Positions 45,661 to 54,850 of a stretch of DNA of 64,000 nt are shown piece by piece (the first letter of the stretch is position 1; each line of letters starts with the position of its first letter). The notes beneath the pieces were generated by a model, which was not told the DNA's origin, ran no database searches, and saw only the letters and a list, made by a program, of their open reading frames with translations. The stretch is from Streptococcus sanguinis (lineage in GTDB: Bacteria; Bacillota; Bacilli; Lactobacillales; Streptococcaceae), in the NCBI RefSeq assembly GCF_026781265.1, contig NZ_JAKUVC010000004.1, positions 62,001 to 126,000 on the forward strand. Direction: 5' to 3'. The position numbers and the translations under genes are program-made.

Positions 45661-46488
45661 TTAAAGTTCAATCTCCATGACAATGGGTGTGTGGTCTTGG
45701 CGCGCACCAGAGTCAATCATTTCAGACTTGGTTACCTTGTCAGCCACACGGTTGCTGGTCAGCCAGTAGTCGATTCTCCAGCCGGTGTTGTTAATCTTAG
45801 AAGTCTTGCTGCGCTGTGCCCACCAAGTGTATTGGTTAGGGATATCGCCGTGCAAGTGGCGGAAGGTATCGGTAAAGCCTTTAGCCAGCAGGTTGGTGAA
45901 GCCAGCACGCTCTTCGTCAGTAAAGCCTGGTGAACGGCGGTTGCTAGCTGGATTGGCCAAGTCGATTTCTTTGTGGGCCACATTGTAGTCGCCAGTAGCG
46001 AGGACTGGTTTTTGTTCATCTAGTTTTGCCAAGTATTCAGCGTATTTGGCATCCCAGACTTGACGGTCATCCAAGCGTTTGAGGCCATCGCCAGCATTAG
46101 GCGTATAAACTTGAGTGACAAAGAAACCGTCAAATTCCAGCGTAATGATGCGGCCTTCGACATCCATGGTTGACGGAGCGCCGATTTCTGGGAAGATTAC
46201 GGTCGGCGTCAGTTCTTTTTTGTAGAGGAACATGGTTCCTGCATAGCCTTTGCGGGCCGGCTCTTGGGAGGAGCGCCAAGTGTTTTCATAGTCTGGGAAA
46301 AGATTTGTCAAGATTTCCACGTGTTTTTTTGTCGGGCCAGACGCAGACAGTTTTGTTTCCTGAATGGCGATAATATCAGCATTTTCAGCTTGCAAGGTTT
46401 GAAGGACAGCCTGAGAGAGCTGAGCGCGGGCAGAATCACTGGTTAATGCGGCGTTGAGAGAATCAATATTCCAAGAGATGAGTTTCAT
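45661..46488 (-). CDS. exoA: Exodeoxyribonuclease III (exoA-like AP endonuclease)
   Basis: Repairs abasic sites and 3' blocked ends. 275 residues of the EEP fold: MKLISWNIDSLNAAL, IIAIQETKLS (metal Glu), GYAGTMFLYKK, TGDYNVAHKEIDL (Asp/Asn pair) and RQDHTPIVMEIEL (catalytic Asp-His). AGGTACCCTT is upstream of ATG 46488, with a moderate ribosome-binding site. It is the first gene of a two-gene operon with the VOC protein. With nth it forms a neighbouring DNA repair pair on the other strand. Confidence 0.95.
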   Translation of the reverse strand: MKLISWNIDSLNAALTSDSARAQLSQAVLQTLQAENADIIAIQETKLSASGPTKKHVEILTNLFPDYENTWRSSQEPARKGYAGTMFLYKKELTPTVIFPEIGAPSTMDVEGRIITLEFDGFFVTQVYTPNAGDGLKRLDDRQVWDAKYAEYLAKLDEQKPVLATGDYNVAHKEIDLANPASNRRSPGFTDEERAGFTNLLAKGFTDTFRHLHGDIPNQYTWWAQRSKTSKINNTGWRIDYWLTSNRVADKVTKSEMIDSGARQDHTPIVMEIEL

Positions 46489-46572
46489 AAGGGTACCTTT
46501 TCTAGACTTATTTTTTTCTATTTTACCAAAAAAAGGCTAAGCAGGCGAGTTTTGGGCCTGTCATTTTCTTTG

Positions 46573-47269
46573 TTACCATAGGAATGGAATGACTTTTGTA
46601 GTGACTTGATTTTTGTATTCTTGATAGCCTTCTAGATTCTTTTCTAAGAAAGCCTCTTTTTCTTCTTTTATGCGCTGGTTGATAATAGGAAGATAACGAA
46701 GCATGACAAGGAAAGCTAAAAGTGAACCTAAAATGAGCGGAATGCTCAGAAACAGGCCAAAGCTTGCTAGATACATAGGATGTCTGACGATTCCGTAAAG
46801 CTGAGTTGAAATGACGTTTTGCTAGTCTTGAACATCAATAATTCTAAATAAATGGTTATTTTCTCACAGAACCTCAGCATAGAGGAGATAGGATGCTAGA
46901 AAAATGAAACTTGCACACCATGTGATTTGGCTGAGGACTTGAAATCAAGAGAAACGATAGTCTAAACCAGCTAAGATAAAGGTAGCAAGAAAGAGTAAAG
47001 AACTCAAAAAAATGATTTGCTTTTGTTACTTTTCTTTCTCTTTCATTTCCAGTCTTTTTCTGAGGAGGTCAGTTTTATAAAGGAACAGAAGGATTCCAAT
47101 CAAGAGCATTGGTAGAAAGACCAATCCCAAGAGAAGCCAGCCCTTCCAAAAGTCTAAACTTCCTGCTGGTATAAAAATGAGCAAAATCAAAAACATAAGA
47201 CTAGACAGGTATTTTAGAATAGCTTGGTTAATAAGATGTGTTTTTATTTTTAGCCCTCTTTTTCTTCAT
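46573..47269 (-). pseudogene. Broken isoprenylcysteine methyltransferase-like (ICMT/NnrU-type) gene
   Basis: In one minus-strand frame the sequence reads as a membrane methyltransferase: LMFLILLIFIPAGSLDFWKG, LASYLLYAEVL, LYGIVRHPMYLASFGLFL and EKNLEGYQEYKNQVTTKVIPFLW at the end. The RHPMY motif is the ICMT signature. Four in-frame stops interrupt it: TAA (47026-47028), TGA (46945-46947, where Trp is expected), TGA (46864-46866, where Arg is likely) and TAG (46822-46824). The likely start, ATG 47269, also needs a one-base shift to enter the frame. Only the last 67 residues remain open. The gene is dead, with otherwise little frame damage, so the loss looks recent. Confidence 0.85.
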
Positions 47270-47458
47270 TATATTAAAAATCTGTGTAAAAATTCACTAG
47301 AAGAGCATCAAATACAAAAATTTATTTGTAAAAATTAGCTAGAAAGACTCGTATCATATATATTTAATAGCAATGAAGTTGTCGAATAGCAGTAATTCAA
47401 AAGATTTATAGATAAAAAGGACGTCGAAAGGCGTGACTTCCCATAAATTATTGTAAAA

Positions 47459-47557
47459 AAGTTCGTCGAGAGACTGGCTAAAGACGGATACACCGATATT
47501 TCTAATATCTTCATCGCTGAGTATGAAAGTGGTAATTTGAATGTTGTGACTTATTAG
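47459..47557 (+). pseudogene. C-terminal gene fragment
   Basis: A short plus-strand frame reading ..FVERLAKDGYTDISNIFI then AEYESGNLNVVTY, with TAG at 47555-47557, looks like real protein sequence but has no start or upstream body; stops lie just before it. A good terminator follows directly (47559-47582), as expected at a gene end. I do not recognise the family. The rest of 47270-47458 shows no ORF. Confidence 0.4.
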
Positions 47558-47558
47558 A

Positions 47559-47582
47559 CCTAGAATATTTTCTAGGTTTTTT
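47559..47582 (+). terminator. Terminator after the gene fragment
   Basis: CCTAGAA (47559-47565) and TTCTAGG (47570-47576) form a seven-pair stem with a TATT loop and a T-run of six. Confidence 0.85.
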
Positions 47583-47685
47583 AATTGATTTTATTGTTAA
47601 TGAATGTCTTTTCGCAAACCTAACAAAATATGATATAATGAAGTGCTATTAAAAAAGGTTTCATTAGCCTTGAAAGGATTAAAAA

Positions 47686-49686
47686 ATGACTGAAAAACAA
47701 TCGTTTTATATTACGACTCCCATTTATTACCCATCTGGTAAGCTCCATATCGGCTCTGCCTATACGACCATTGCTTGTGATGTTCTGGCTCGCTACAAGC
47801 GTCTCATGGGCTACGATGTTTTCTATCTGACTGGTCTTGACGAGCATGGACAGAAGATTCAGACCAAGGCAGAGGAGGCAGGAATTAGTCCTCAAGCTTA
47901 TGTCGATGGTATGGCAGTTGGGGTCAAGGAACTCTGGAAGTTGTTGGACATTTCTTATGATAAATTTATCCGGACGACCGATGACTACCATGAAAAGGTT
48001 GTAGCCGATGTCTTTGAACGTCTCTTAGCTCAAGATGATATCTACTTGGGTGAATATTCAGGCTGGTATTCTGTATCTGATGAGGAATTCTTCACAGAAA
48101 GCCAGCTGGCAGAAGTCTTCCGTGATGAAAATGGAAAGGTAACAGGCGGAATCGCACCATCTGGCCATGAAGTGGAGTGGGTATCAGAAGAGTCTTACTT
48201 CCTCCGTCTCAGCAAGTATCAAGACCACTTGGTAGAATTTTTCAAATCTCATCCTGACTTCATCACTCCAGATGGTCGTCTTAATGAAATGTTGCGTAAC
48301 TTTATTGAGCCAGGTTTGGAAGACCTAGCCGTATCTCGGACAACCTTTACCTGGGGTGTGCCAGTCCCATCTAATCCAAAACACGTTGTCTACGTTTGGT
48401 TTGATGCCCTGCTTAACTATGTGACAGCTCTCGGCTTTGATCAAGACGAACACGCTAACTTTGACAAGTTCTGGAACGGAACTGTATTCCACATGGTCGG
48501 AAAAGATATTCTTCGTTTCCATTCTATCTACTGGCCAATTCTTCTTATGATGTTGGATATCAAATTACCAGAACGTTTGATTGGTCATGGGTGGTTTGTT
48601 ATGAAAGACGGCAAGATGTCTAAGTCTAAAGGGAACGTTGTCTATCCTGAAATGTTGATAGAGCGTTTTGGACTAGATCCCCTTCGTTATTACCTCATGC
48701 GTAGCCTTCCAGTTGGTTCAGACGGAACCTTTACTCCTGAAGATTATGTAGGTCGTATCAACTACGAGTTGGCCAATGACCTTGGAAACCTCCTCAACCG
48801 TACGGTTTCTATGATTAATAAGTATTTTGATGGTCAAGTGCCAACTTATGAAGAAAATGTGACAGACTTTGATGGAGCGCTGGCTCAGGTGGCAGCTGAA
48901 TCCATTGCTGACTACTACAAACACATGGACGCAGTGGACTACCCACGCGCCCTAGAAGCAGTCTGGACGCTCATCTCACGCACCAATAAATATATCGATG
49001 AAACAGCTCCTTGGGTTCTGGCTAAGGATGAAGCCAAGGTCAAAGAACTGGCAGCAGTTATGAGCCACTTGGCAGCCAGTCTTCGTGTTGTGGCACACAT
49101 GATTAAGCCTTTCATGATGGAAACGAGTAAGGCTGTCCTCAGTCAACTTGGCTTGCCTCAAGCTCCTTCTCTGGAAAATCTAGCAATTGACCAGCTTCCA
49201 GGAGGCTTGATAGTTGTAGAGAAAGGGACACCAATCTTCCCTCGTCTGGATATGGAAGAAGAAATTGCCTATATCAAGGAACAAATGGAAGGCAACAAAC
49301 CTGAGGTTGAAAAAGAATGGAATCCAGAAGAAGTCGAGCTCAAACTTAACCGCAAGGAAATCAAGTTTGACGACTTCGATAAGGTGGAAATCCGTGTCGC
49401 AGAAGTCAAAGAGGTGTCTAAAGTTGAAGGCTCGGATAAGCTTCTTCAGTTCCGCTTGGATGCAGGAGACGGTGAGGACCGCCAAATCCTCTCTGGTATT
49501 GCTAAATACTATCCAAACGAGCAAGAACTGGTCGGTAAGAAAGTCCAAATCGTAGCTAATCTCAAACCACGTAAGATGATGAAAAAATATGTTAGCCAAG
49601 GGATGATTCTATCAGCCGAGCACGGCAACCAACTTACTCTCCTTACTGTGGACGAAAAGGTCCCAAATGGAAGTTTGATTGGCTAG
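47686..49686 (+). CDS. metG: Methionyl-tRNA synthetase
   Basis: Charges tRNA-Met. 666 residues. Class I motifs: HIGS (21-24, the HIGH position) in [14 protein letters not shown], and KMSKS in [10 protein letters not shown] (about 308-312). The helical anticodon-binding domain spans about 390-530, and a C-terminal OB-fold tRNA-binding domain (about 560-666, [14 protein letters not shown]) forms dimers. AAAGGATT is upstream of ATG 47686. No T-box leader is seen in the 100 bp before it. Confidence 0.97.
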   Translation: MTEKQSFYITTPIYYPSGKLHIGSAYTTIACDVLARYKRLMGYDVFYLTGLDEHGQKIQTKAEEAGISPQAYVDGMAVGVKELWKLLDISYDKFIRTTDDYHEKVVADVFERLLAQDDIYLGEYSGWYSVSDEEFFTESQLAEVFRDENGKVTGGIAPSGHEVEWVSEESYFLRLSKYQDHLVEFFKSHPDFITPDGRLNEMLRNFIEPGLEDLAVSRTTFTWGVPVPSNPKHVVYVWFDALLNYVTALGFDQDEHANFDKFWNGTVFHMVGKDILRFHSIYWPILLMMLDIKLPERLIGHGWFVMKDGKMSKSKGNVVYPEMLIERFGLDPLRYYLMRSLPVGSDGTFTPEDYVGRINYELANDLGNLLNRTVSMINKYFDGQVPTYEENVTDFDGALAQVAAESIADYYKHMDAVDYPRALEAVWTLISRTNKYIDETAPWVLAKDEAKVKELAAVMSHLAASLRVVAHMIKPFMMETSKAVLSQLGLPQAPSLENLAIDQLPGGLIVVEKGTPIFPRLDMEEEIAYIKEQMEGNKPEVEKEWNPEEVELKLNRKEIKFDDFDKVEIRVAEVKEVSKVEGSDKLLQFRLDAGDGEDRQILSGIAKYYPNEQELVGKKVQIVANLKPRKMMKKYVSQGMILSAEHGNQLTLLTVDEKVPNGSLIG

Positions 49687-49822
49687 CAATCTTTGATCTA
49701 ATGAGAATCCCCTAGCAGGAGGCTGCTGGGGGATATTTGATGTAATATTTTCTTTGAAACCGCTTGACAAAAGCTATATATATTTATATAATTTTTATTG
49801 AAAAAGTTTTAGGAGTTATATT

Positions 49823-49957
49823 ATGAAAATAGTAAAAATTGCATCACTTGTTTTGTTGTTGCTTTTAATTGTCATTCTCTTTCCGCTGAATCCTTATTTA
49901 GCAGCTTTTCTAGCTATTATTAGCCTTGGAACAGCATTTTTGATTCGGAGGAAGTAG
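49823..49957 (+). CDS. Small hydrophobic membrane protein, 44 residues
   Basis: ATG 49823 follows AGGAG (49811-49815) at eight bases. The protein begins MKIVKIASLVLLLLLIVILF, has a second hydrophobic stretch (LAAFLAIISLGTAFL) and ends in IRRK, giving two short helices or one hairpin. Its stop lies four bases before the next gene, whose ribosome-binding site (CGGAGGAAG) is inside this ORF. The two proteins share the start MKIVK. This organisation supports a genuine small gene co-expressed with the DUF4230 gene. The function is unknown. Confidence 0.7.
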   Translation: MKIVKIASLVLLLLLIVILFPLNPYLAAFLAIISLGTAFLIRRK

Positions 49958-49961
49958 TATA

Positions 49962-50609
49962 ATGAAAATAGTTAAGGATTTCATAAAAAAAATTTTGGGG
50001 GCTAAGATTTACGTCTGGATTGTGGTAGCCATTCTCGCTATCTTTTTTGTTGTTGCGAAAACTTATAATATCATTGGATTTCTCCAAGGGAAAAACGCTT
50101 CAGATGAGCGAAGCCAAATCTATACGCAAATCACTCGCTTAGAGAAAGCTAGCGAACTTGTTTTTTTAAATGTTGGAATTCAAAAAGTTGAAACGATTGA
50201 GAAAGACAAGAAGATACCTGGCACTAATATTAAAATTCCGTTATCTGTTAAGAAAGCTATTATTATTTTTAACTACACTGCAAAACTTGGTATTAAAAAA
50301 GCAATAAAGATTGAGAAAATAGCTGAGCATGAATATGAATTGACTATTCCAAAGTATGAAGTTATTGGAATAAATAAATCAAAAGAGCAATATAAATTAT
50401 ATAGTACAAGTGGGGAATTGCTAAGTGGGGCGACAGAGAATATTGATACAGCTGAGTATTATGCTAAAGCAACAAGTGATAAGGAACAAGAAGTATATCT
50501 TGAGCAATATAAGGAACTTATCACACAATCAGCAGAAGACTATTATACAAATATCGTGACTAGTATTGACCCAGAGGCTAAAGTGACCTTTAAAAATATG
50601 AATAAATAG
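49962..50609 (+). CDS. DUF4230-like membrane-anchored protein
   Basis: 215 residues. One N-terminal membrane segment (about 16-40: YVWIVVAILAIFFVVAKTYNI), then an extracytoplasmic mixed domain that resembles DUF4230 (RLEKASELVFLNVGIQKVET, KLGIKKAIKIEKIAEHEYEL). No enzyme motif is visible. It is AT-rich compared with metG before it. Co-transcribed with the 44-residue membrane protein upstream. A moderate hairpin followed by TTTTTT (about 50660-50698) ends it. Confidence 0.65.
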   Translation: MKIVKDFIKKILGAKIYVWIVVAILAIFFVVAKTYNIIGFLQGKNASDERSQIYTQITRLEKASELVFLNVGIQKVETIEKDKKIPGTNIKIPLSVKKAIIIFNYTAKLGIKKAIKIEKIAEHEYELTIPKYEVIGINKSKEQYKLYSTSGELLSGATENIDTAEYYAKATSDKEQEVYLEQYKELITQSAEDYYTNIVTSIDPEAKVTFKNMNK

Positions 50610-50811
50610 TAATCATAACTTTTTGAATATTGTTACCAAATATATCGTTCTATCTACTGGCGAAAGCACCTTGCACATCATTGCGAGGCGCTTTTTTATG
50701 TCCCATACCATATTGCAAACCCTCAATTTTGTTTAAAACAAACAAAAAATATGGAAAAAAACAGAAAAATGAGTTATAATAAACAAAACCAATGTGTAGA
50801 GAGGCTAAAGT

Positions 50812-51567
50812 ATGGGAAAAAATCAGAGACAAGACGAAATAGTTAAGCTGGTTGATCGAGCGGGAACGGTGACGGTTGCGGATATTGTGGAGACTATGAA
50901 GGTATCTGATATGACGGTTCGGCGGGACTTGATTGAGCTGGAAAGTAAAGGGTTGCTGACTCGTGTTCACGGTGGGGCTAAAAGTAATCAGCACCTCAAG
51001 TACAGGGAAATCCCTCATGAAGAGAAGCTTTATCAGAATATCGAGGCAAAGCGGACTGTTGCCAAGAAGGCTGTGGAGCTGATTGAAGATGGCGATACTA
51101 TTTTTCTTGGACCGGGGACTTCTGTAGAAGTGCTGGCTGAGGAAATCACCAATCAGCATCTGCGCGTGATTACAAATTGTCTGCCGATTTTTCACGATCT
51201 TCTGAAGAAGAAGTCGGATACCTTCAAAGTCTTTCTTCTAGGCGGAGAAATGCGGGAAGCGACTCAAGCCTTTGTCGGCGAGATGACCAATGCCATCATG
51301 GATAAGATGTACTTTACTAAGATGTTTTTCAGTGGTAATGGTATCAAAAACGGGCAGATTATGACCTCTTCCTTTGAAGAGGCCTATACTCAGAAGCTAG
51401 CTTTGGAGCGCTCGACAGAGACATATCTACTGATTGATTCTTCTAAGATTGGCAAGGAAGATTTTACCTCTATCTGTCCTTTGTCGGAGATTACAGCTGT
51501 TATCACAGATCAGATGTCGGAAAATGCTCAGGAAGAACTGGAAGTCTATACCAAGATTATTTCCTAG
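50812..51567 (+). CDS. lacR: Lactose PTS operon repressor, DeoR family
   Basis: 251 residues. N-terminal DeoR winged helix (about 1-57; VADIVETMKVSDMTVRRDL) and a C-terminal sugar-phosphate sensor domain (about 75-235; GDTIFLGPGTSVEVLAEEI, SSFEEAYTQKLAL). It represses lacABCDTFEG until tagatose-6-phosphate accumulates. AGAGAGG is upstream of ATG 50812. Its own promoter -10 TATAAT (50775-50780) runs into ATAAACAAAA, and AAACAAACAAAAAA lies at about 50736, both like the arms before lacA, which suggests self-control. Confidence 0.93.
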   Translation: MGKNQRQDEIVKLVDRAGTVTVADIVETMKVSDMTVRRDLIELESKGLLTRVHGGAKSNQHLKYREIPHEEKLYQNIEAKRTVAKKAVELIEDGDTIFLGPGTSVEVLAEEITNQHLRVITNCLPIFHDLLKKKSDTFKVFLLGGEMREATQAFVGEMTNAIMDKMYFTKMFFSGNGIKNGQIMTSSFEEAYTQKLALERSTETYLLIDSSKIGKEDFTSICPLSEITAVITDQMSENAQEELEVYTKIIS

Positions 51568-51594
51568 ATTATTTTAAATGAATGAAAAAATCAG

Positions 51595-51617
51595 AAAGCT
51601 CTTTTTAGGGCTTTTTT
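51595..51617 (+). terminator. Terminator of lacR
   Basis: AAAGCTC (51595-51601) and GGGCTTT (51608-51614) pair with one G-T and run into TTTTTT, which is also the start of the operator inverted repeat. Confidence 0.7.
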
Positions 51618-51697
51618 GTTTATTTTAATCACATTTAAAAATATTTTGATTAAAATAAACAAAAAATGTTGACAAATAGCTTTTAAAGGAGTATAGT
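51612..51697 (+). promoter_or_regulatory. lacA promoter with a long LacR-type inverted repeat
   Basis: A perfect 20-base inverted repeat, with arms at 51612-51631 (core TGTTTATTTTAATCA) and 51647-51666 (TGATTAAAATAAACA), is separated by 15 bases. It ends two bases before the -35 TTGACA (51669-51674); -10 TATAGT (51692-51697) follows at 17 bp. The TGTTTATTTT arms fit LacR operators of lactic acid bacteria. Confidence 0.8.
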
Positions 51698-51770
51698 ATG
51701 CTTATAGGAAACAGAAAGTGTTTTTTATAAACAATATTCTGTGCAAAAAATCAAACAAAGGAGAATGCTC

Positions 51771-52196
51771 ATGGCAATTATTATTGGAGCAGATGCTGCT
51801 GGAAGCAAGCTGAAAGATGTGGTCAAGGATTTTCTTGTCGGAGAAAACTTTGAAGTGGTCGATGTGACGAAAGAAGGTCAGGATTTTGTTGATGTGACCC
51901 TTGCAGTTGCAGCAGAGGTGAATAAGCAAGAGGAAAATCTTGGTATTGTCATTGACGCTTATGGTGCTGGTCCATTTATGGTAGCGACCAAAATCAAAGG
52001 CATGGTCGCAGCGGAAGTTTCAGACGAACGCTCTGCCTACATGACTCGCGGCCATAACAACTCTCGCATGATTACAATGGGAGCTGAAATCGTTGGAGAA
52101 GGTTTGGCTAAGAATATTGCCAAAGGCTTTGTCAATGGGAAATACGACGGCGGCCGCCACCAAATCCGGGTCGATATGCTCAACAAGATGTGCTAA
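51771..52196 (+). CDS. lacA: Galactose-6-phosphate isomerase subunit LacA
   Basis: With LacB converts galactose-6-phosphate to tagatose-6-phosphate. 141 residues of the RpiB/LacAB fold: [20 protein letters not shown] at the N-terminus and [22 protein letters not shown] near the middle. Start at ATG 51771 after AAAGGAGAA; the frame upstream overlaps the leader. lacB starts 16 bp after the stop. Confidence 0.96.
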   Translation: MAIIIGADAAGSKLKDVVKDFLVGENFEVVDVTKEGQDFVDVTLAVAAEVNKQEENLGIVIDAYGAGPFMVATKIKGMVAAEVSDERSAYMTRGHNNSRMITMGAEIVGEGLAKNIAKGFVNGKYDGGRHQIRVDMLNKMC

Positions 52197-52212
52197 GAAA
52201 AGGAGAAATCAA

Positions 52213-52728
52213 ATGAAAATTGCAATTGGATGTGACCATATCGTTACCAATGAAAAAATGGCAGTCTCAGATTTTCTAAAATCAAAAGGCTATGAAGTTC
52301 TTGATTTTGGTACTTATGACCATACACGTACTCACTACCCAATCTTTGGTAAAAAAGTAGGGGAGGCAGTCGTTAGTGGACAAGCTGATCTTGGTGTTTG
52401 TATCTGTGGTACAGGTGTTGGCATTAACAACGCTGTAAATAAAGTTCCTGGCATCCGCTCAGCTCTGGTGCGCGATATGACCTCGGCTCTCTATGCTAAG
52501 GAAGAGCTCAACGCCAACGTTATCGGTTTTGGCGGAAAAATCACTGGTGAGCTCCTTATGTGTGACATCATCGAAGCTTTCATTCATGCGGAGTACAAGC
52601 CAACCGAAGAAAACAAGAAGTTGATTGCTAAGATTGAGCACGTTGAAAGTCATAATGCTCATCAAGCAGATGCTAACTTCTTTACAGAATTTCTTGAAAA
52701 ATGGGATCGTGGAGAGTACCACGACTAG
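52213..52728 (+). CDS. lacB: Galactose-6-phosphate isomerase subunit LacB
   Basis: 171 residues, the standard LacB length. RpiB fold with [18 protein letters not shown] (substrate aspartate in GCDH), [20 protein letters not shown] (active cysteine loop) and [14 protein letters not shown]. Works as a heteromultimer with LacA. AAAGGAG is upstream of ATG 52213; an upstream in-frame ATG at 52093 lies within lacA and is not used. lacC follows after 12 bp. Confidence 0.97.
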   Translation: MKIAIGCDHIVTNEKMAVSDFLKSKGYEVLDFGTYDHTRTHYPIFGKKVGEAVVSGQADLGVCICGTGVGINNAVNKVPGIRSALVRDMTSALYAKEELNANVIGFGGKITGELLMCDIIEAFIHAEYKPTEENKKLIAKIEHVESHNAHQADANFFTEFLEKWDRGEYHD

Positions 52729-52740
52729 TGAGGTAGCCAG

Positions 52741-53670
52741 ATGATTCTTACAGTGACCATGAATCCTTCTATCGATATTTCCTATCCTTTAGAAGAATTG
52801 AAAATAGATACTGTTAATCGTGTTGCGGAAGTCAGTAAGACAGCAGGTGGCAAGGGGCTCAACGTAACCAGGGTCTTGGCGGAAATTGGAGACAATGTCG
52901 CTGCGACGGGACTGATTGGTGGGACTAACGGAGAGTTCTTATTACAAAACCTCCATCCTAATGTTAGACAATTCTTTTATAATATTTCGGGAGATACGAG
53001 AAATTGCATTGCTGTCTTACACGAAGGCAAGCAAACAGAAATCCTGGAAGCCGGTCCGACTATTACAGCGGATGAGGCGAGGGATTTCCAAGAACACTTC
53101 CGGTCTTTGATGGCTGAGGCAGATGTTGTCAGTATCTCGGGCAGTCTGCCAGCAGGCCTGCCGAAAGACTACTATATTCAGCTGATTGAAATGGCTAACC
53201 AAGCTGGCAATAAGGTGGTGCTGGATTGCTCTGGAGCAGCTCTGGAAGCTGTACTCAAATCAGATGTCAAACCAACTGCCATCAAACCTAATAACGAAGA
53301 ACTTTCTCAGTTATTGGGTCGCGAAGTTTCCAAAGATTTGGATGAGTTAAAAGCTGTCCTTTCAGAATCGCTATTTGAAGGAATCGAGTGGATCATCGTA
53401 TCTCTTGGTGCAGACGGAGCTTTTGCCAAACACTGGGACACTTTCTATAAAGTGGATATTCCTAAAATCCAAGTGGTCAATCCAGTTGGCTCTGGCGACT
53501 CAACTGTTGCAGGAATTTCTTCGGCCTTGAGTCATCAAGCAGATGATGTTTCTCTGCTCAAAAAAGCTAACGTTCTCGGCATGCTCAATGCCCAAGAAAA
53601 AATGACCGGTCATGTCAATGTTGAAAACTATGACGGCCTATATAATCAAATTACAGTAAAAGAGGTATAA
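52741..53670 (+). CDS. lacC: Tagatose-6-phosphate kinase
   Basis: 309 residues of the PfkB family. [14 protein letters not shown] (about 35-48) is the N-terminal sugar signature, and the C-terminal [14 protein letters not shown] (about 250-263) holds the catalytic aspartate. Makes tagatose-1,6-bisphosphate for LacD. lacD begins three bases after its stop. Confidence 0.96.
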   Translation: MILTVTMNPSIDISYPLEELKIDTVNRVAEVSKTAGGKGLNVTRVLAEIGDNVAATGLIGGTNGEFLLQNLHPNVRQFFYNISGDTRNCIAVLHEGKQTEILEAGPTITADEARDFQEHFRSLMAEADVVSISGSLPAGLPKDYYIQLIEMANQAGNKVVLDCSGAALEAVLKSDVKPTAIKPNNEELSQLLGREVSKDLDELKAVLSESLFEGIEWIIVSLGADGAFAKHWDTFYKVDIPKIQVVNPVGSGDSTVAGISSALSHQADDVSLLKKANVLGMLNAQEKMTGHVNVENYDGLYNQITVKEV

Positions 53671-53673
53671 AGA

Positions 53674-54654
53674 ATGGTATTAACAGAACAAAAACGCAAG
53701 TACATGGAAAAACTTTCTGATGAGAATGGCATCATTTCTGCTTTGGCATTTGACCAACGTGGCGCTTTGAAACGTCTCATGGCTCAACACCAGGAAGCAG
53801 AACCAACAGTAGCTCAAATGGAAGAACTGAAAGTTTTGGTCGCAGAAGAGCTAACTCCTTATGCTTCATCTATGTTGCTGGATCCTGAGTACGGACTTCC
53901 TGCTACTAAGGCTTTGGACAAGAATGCTGGCTTGCTATTGGCCTATGAAAAGACAGGCTACGATACTTCTAGCACCAAGCGCCTGCCAGACTGTCTGGAT
54001 GTTTGGTCAGCAAAACGTATCAAAGAACAAGGTGCGGATGCGGTGAAATTCCTCCTTTACTATGATGTAGATAGCTCTGAAGAACTCAACCAACAAAAGC
54101 AGGCTTATATCGAGCGTGTGGGCTCAGAGTGTGTGGCAGAAGATATTCCTTTCTTCCTTGAAATCTTGGCTTACGATGAAAAGATTGCGGATGCTTCCAG
54201 CGCTGAATACGCGAAAGTGAAACCTCACAAGGTTATCGGTGCCATGAAGGTCTTCTCAGATCCACGTTTCAACATTGATGTCTTGAAAGTAGAAGTTCCA
54301 GTCAACGTTAAATACGTTGAAGGCTTTGGCGATGGTGAAGTGGTGCATACTAAAGAACAAGCTGCAGCTTTCTTCAAGGAACAGGATGAGGCGACTAACC
54401 TGCCATACATCTACTTGAGTGCGGGTGTATCAGCGAAGCTTTTCCAAGAAACACTTGTGTTTGCTCATGAGTCAGGTGCTAACTTCAACGGCGTTCTTTG
54501 CGGACGGGCGACTTGGGCTGGCAGTGTCAAAGACTACATTGAGCAAGGTGAAGAAGCAGCTCGCAAGTGGCTTCGTACAACAGGATTTGAAAATATTGAT
54601 GAGCTCAACAAGGTTCTTCAAAAAACAGCTACCTCTTGGAAAGAAAGAGTCTAA
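53674..54654 (+). CDS. lacD: Tagatose 1,6-diphosphate aldolase
   Basis: 326 residues, class I aldolase type. Splits tagatose-1,6-bisphosphate to dihydroxyacetone phosphate and glyceraldehyde-3-phosphate. [13 protein letters not shown] (about 24-36), [11 protein letters not shown], and the region [15 protein letters not shown] with the Schiff-base lysine K205 (V-L-K) are typical. Last gene before the lacT promoter; in related streptococci homologues can have side roles in regulation. Confidence 0.95.
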   Translation: MVLTEQKRKYMEKLSDENGIISALAFDQRGALKRLMAQHQEAEPTVAQMEELKVLVAEELTPYASSMLLDPEYGLPATKALDKNAGLLLAYEKTGYDTSSTKRLPDCLDVWSAKRIKEQGADAVKFLLYYDVDSSEELNQQKQAYIERVGSECVAEDIPFFLEILAYDEKIADASSAEYAKVKPHKVIGAMKVFSDPRFNIDVLKVEVPVNVKYVEGFGDGEVVHTKEQAAAFFKEQDEATNLPYIYLSAGVSAKLFQETLVFAHESGANFNGVLCGRATWAGSVKDYIEQGEEAARKWLRTTGFENIDELNKVLQKTATSWKERV

Positions 54655-54683
54655 AATTTATTGAAAAATAAATAAAGTAAGGG

Positions 54684-54712
54684 TTTACATTCTGAGACTG
54701 ATATGCTATAAT
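54684..54712 (+). promoter_or_regulatory. lacT promoter
   Basis: TTTACA (54684-54689) and TATAAT (54707-54712), 17 bp apart, 20 bp before the antiterminator site. lacTFEG therefore has its own promoter besides read-through from lacABCD. Confidence 0.8.
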
Positions 54713-54731
54713 GAAATCAGAAATTGAATAG

Positions 54732-54818
54732 GGTGAGCGTTACTAAGTTGGATTAGGCGTGACCGCAAATAAATTGAGGGAAGATATAGCCTCGGTTTGT
54801 TTGTGGTCTTTTTCTTTT
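54732..54818 (+). promoter_or_regulatory. LacT antiterminator (RAT) site and overlapping terminator
   Basis: GGTGAGCGTTACTAAGTTGG to GCGTGACC (about 54732-54764) resembles the ribonucleic antiterminator bound by BglG-family proteins. It shares GACC with the terminator stem: 54761-54779 pairs with 54790-54808 over 19 positions (several G-T), then a T-run. Bound LacT would keep the terminator open when lactose is present. Confidence 0.82.
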
Positions 54819-54850
54819 GCCAGAACCCTAGAAAATGAAGAGGAGGAGAT

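Noticed and set aside
47583..47685. T-box leader for metG
   Set aside because: The gap is only about 100 bp after a terminator and lacks the T-box sequence and specifier stem.
50650..51195. 181-codon minus-strand frame across the lacR start and promoter
   Set aside because: It overlaps lacR and its promoter, has no plausible start site and no recognisable domain.
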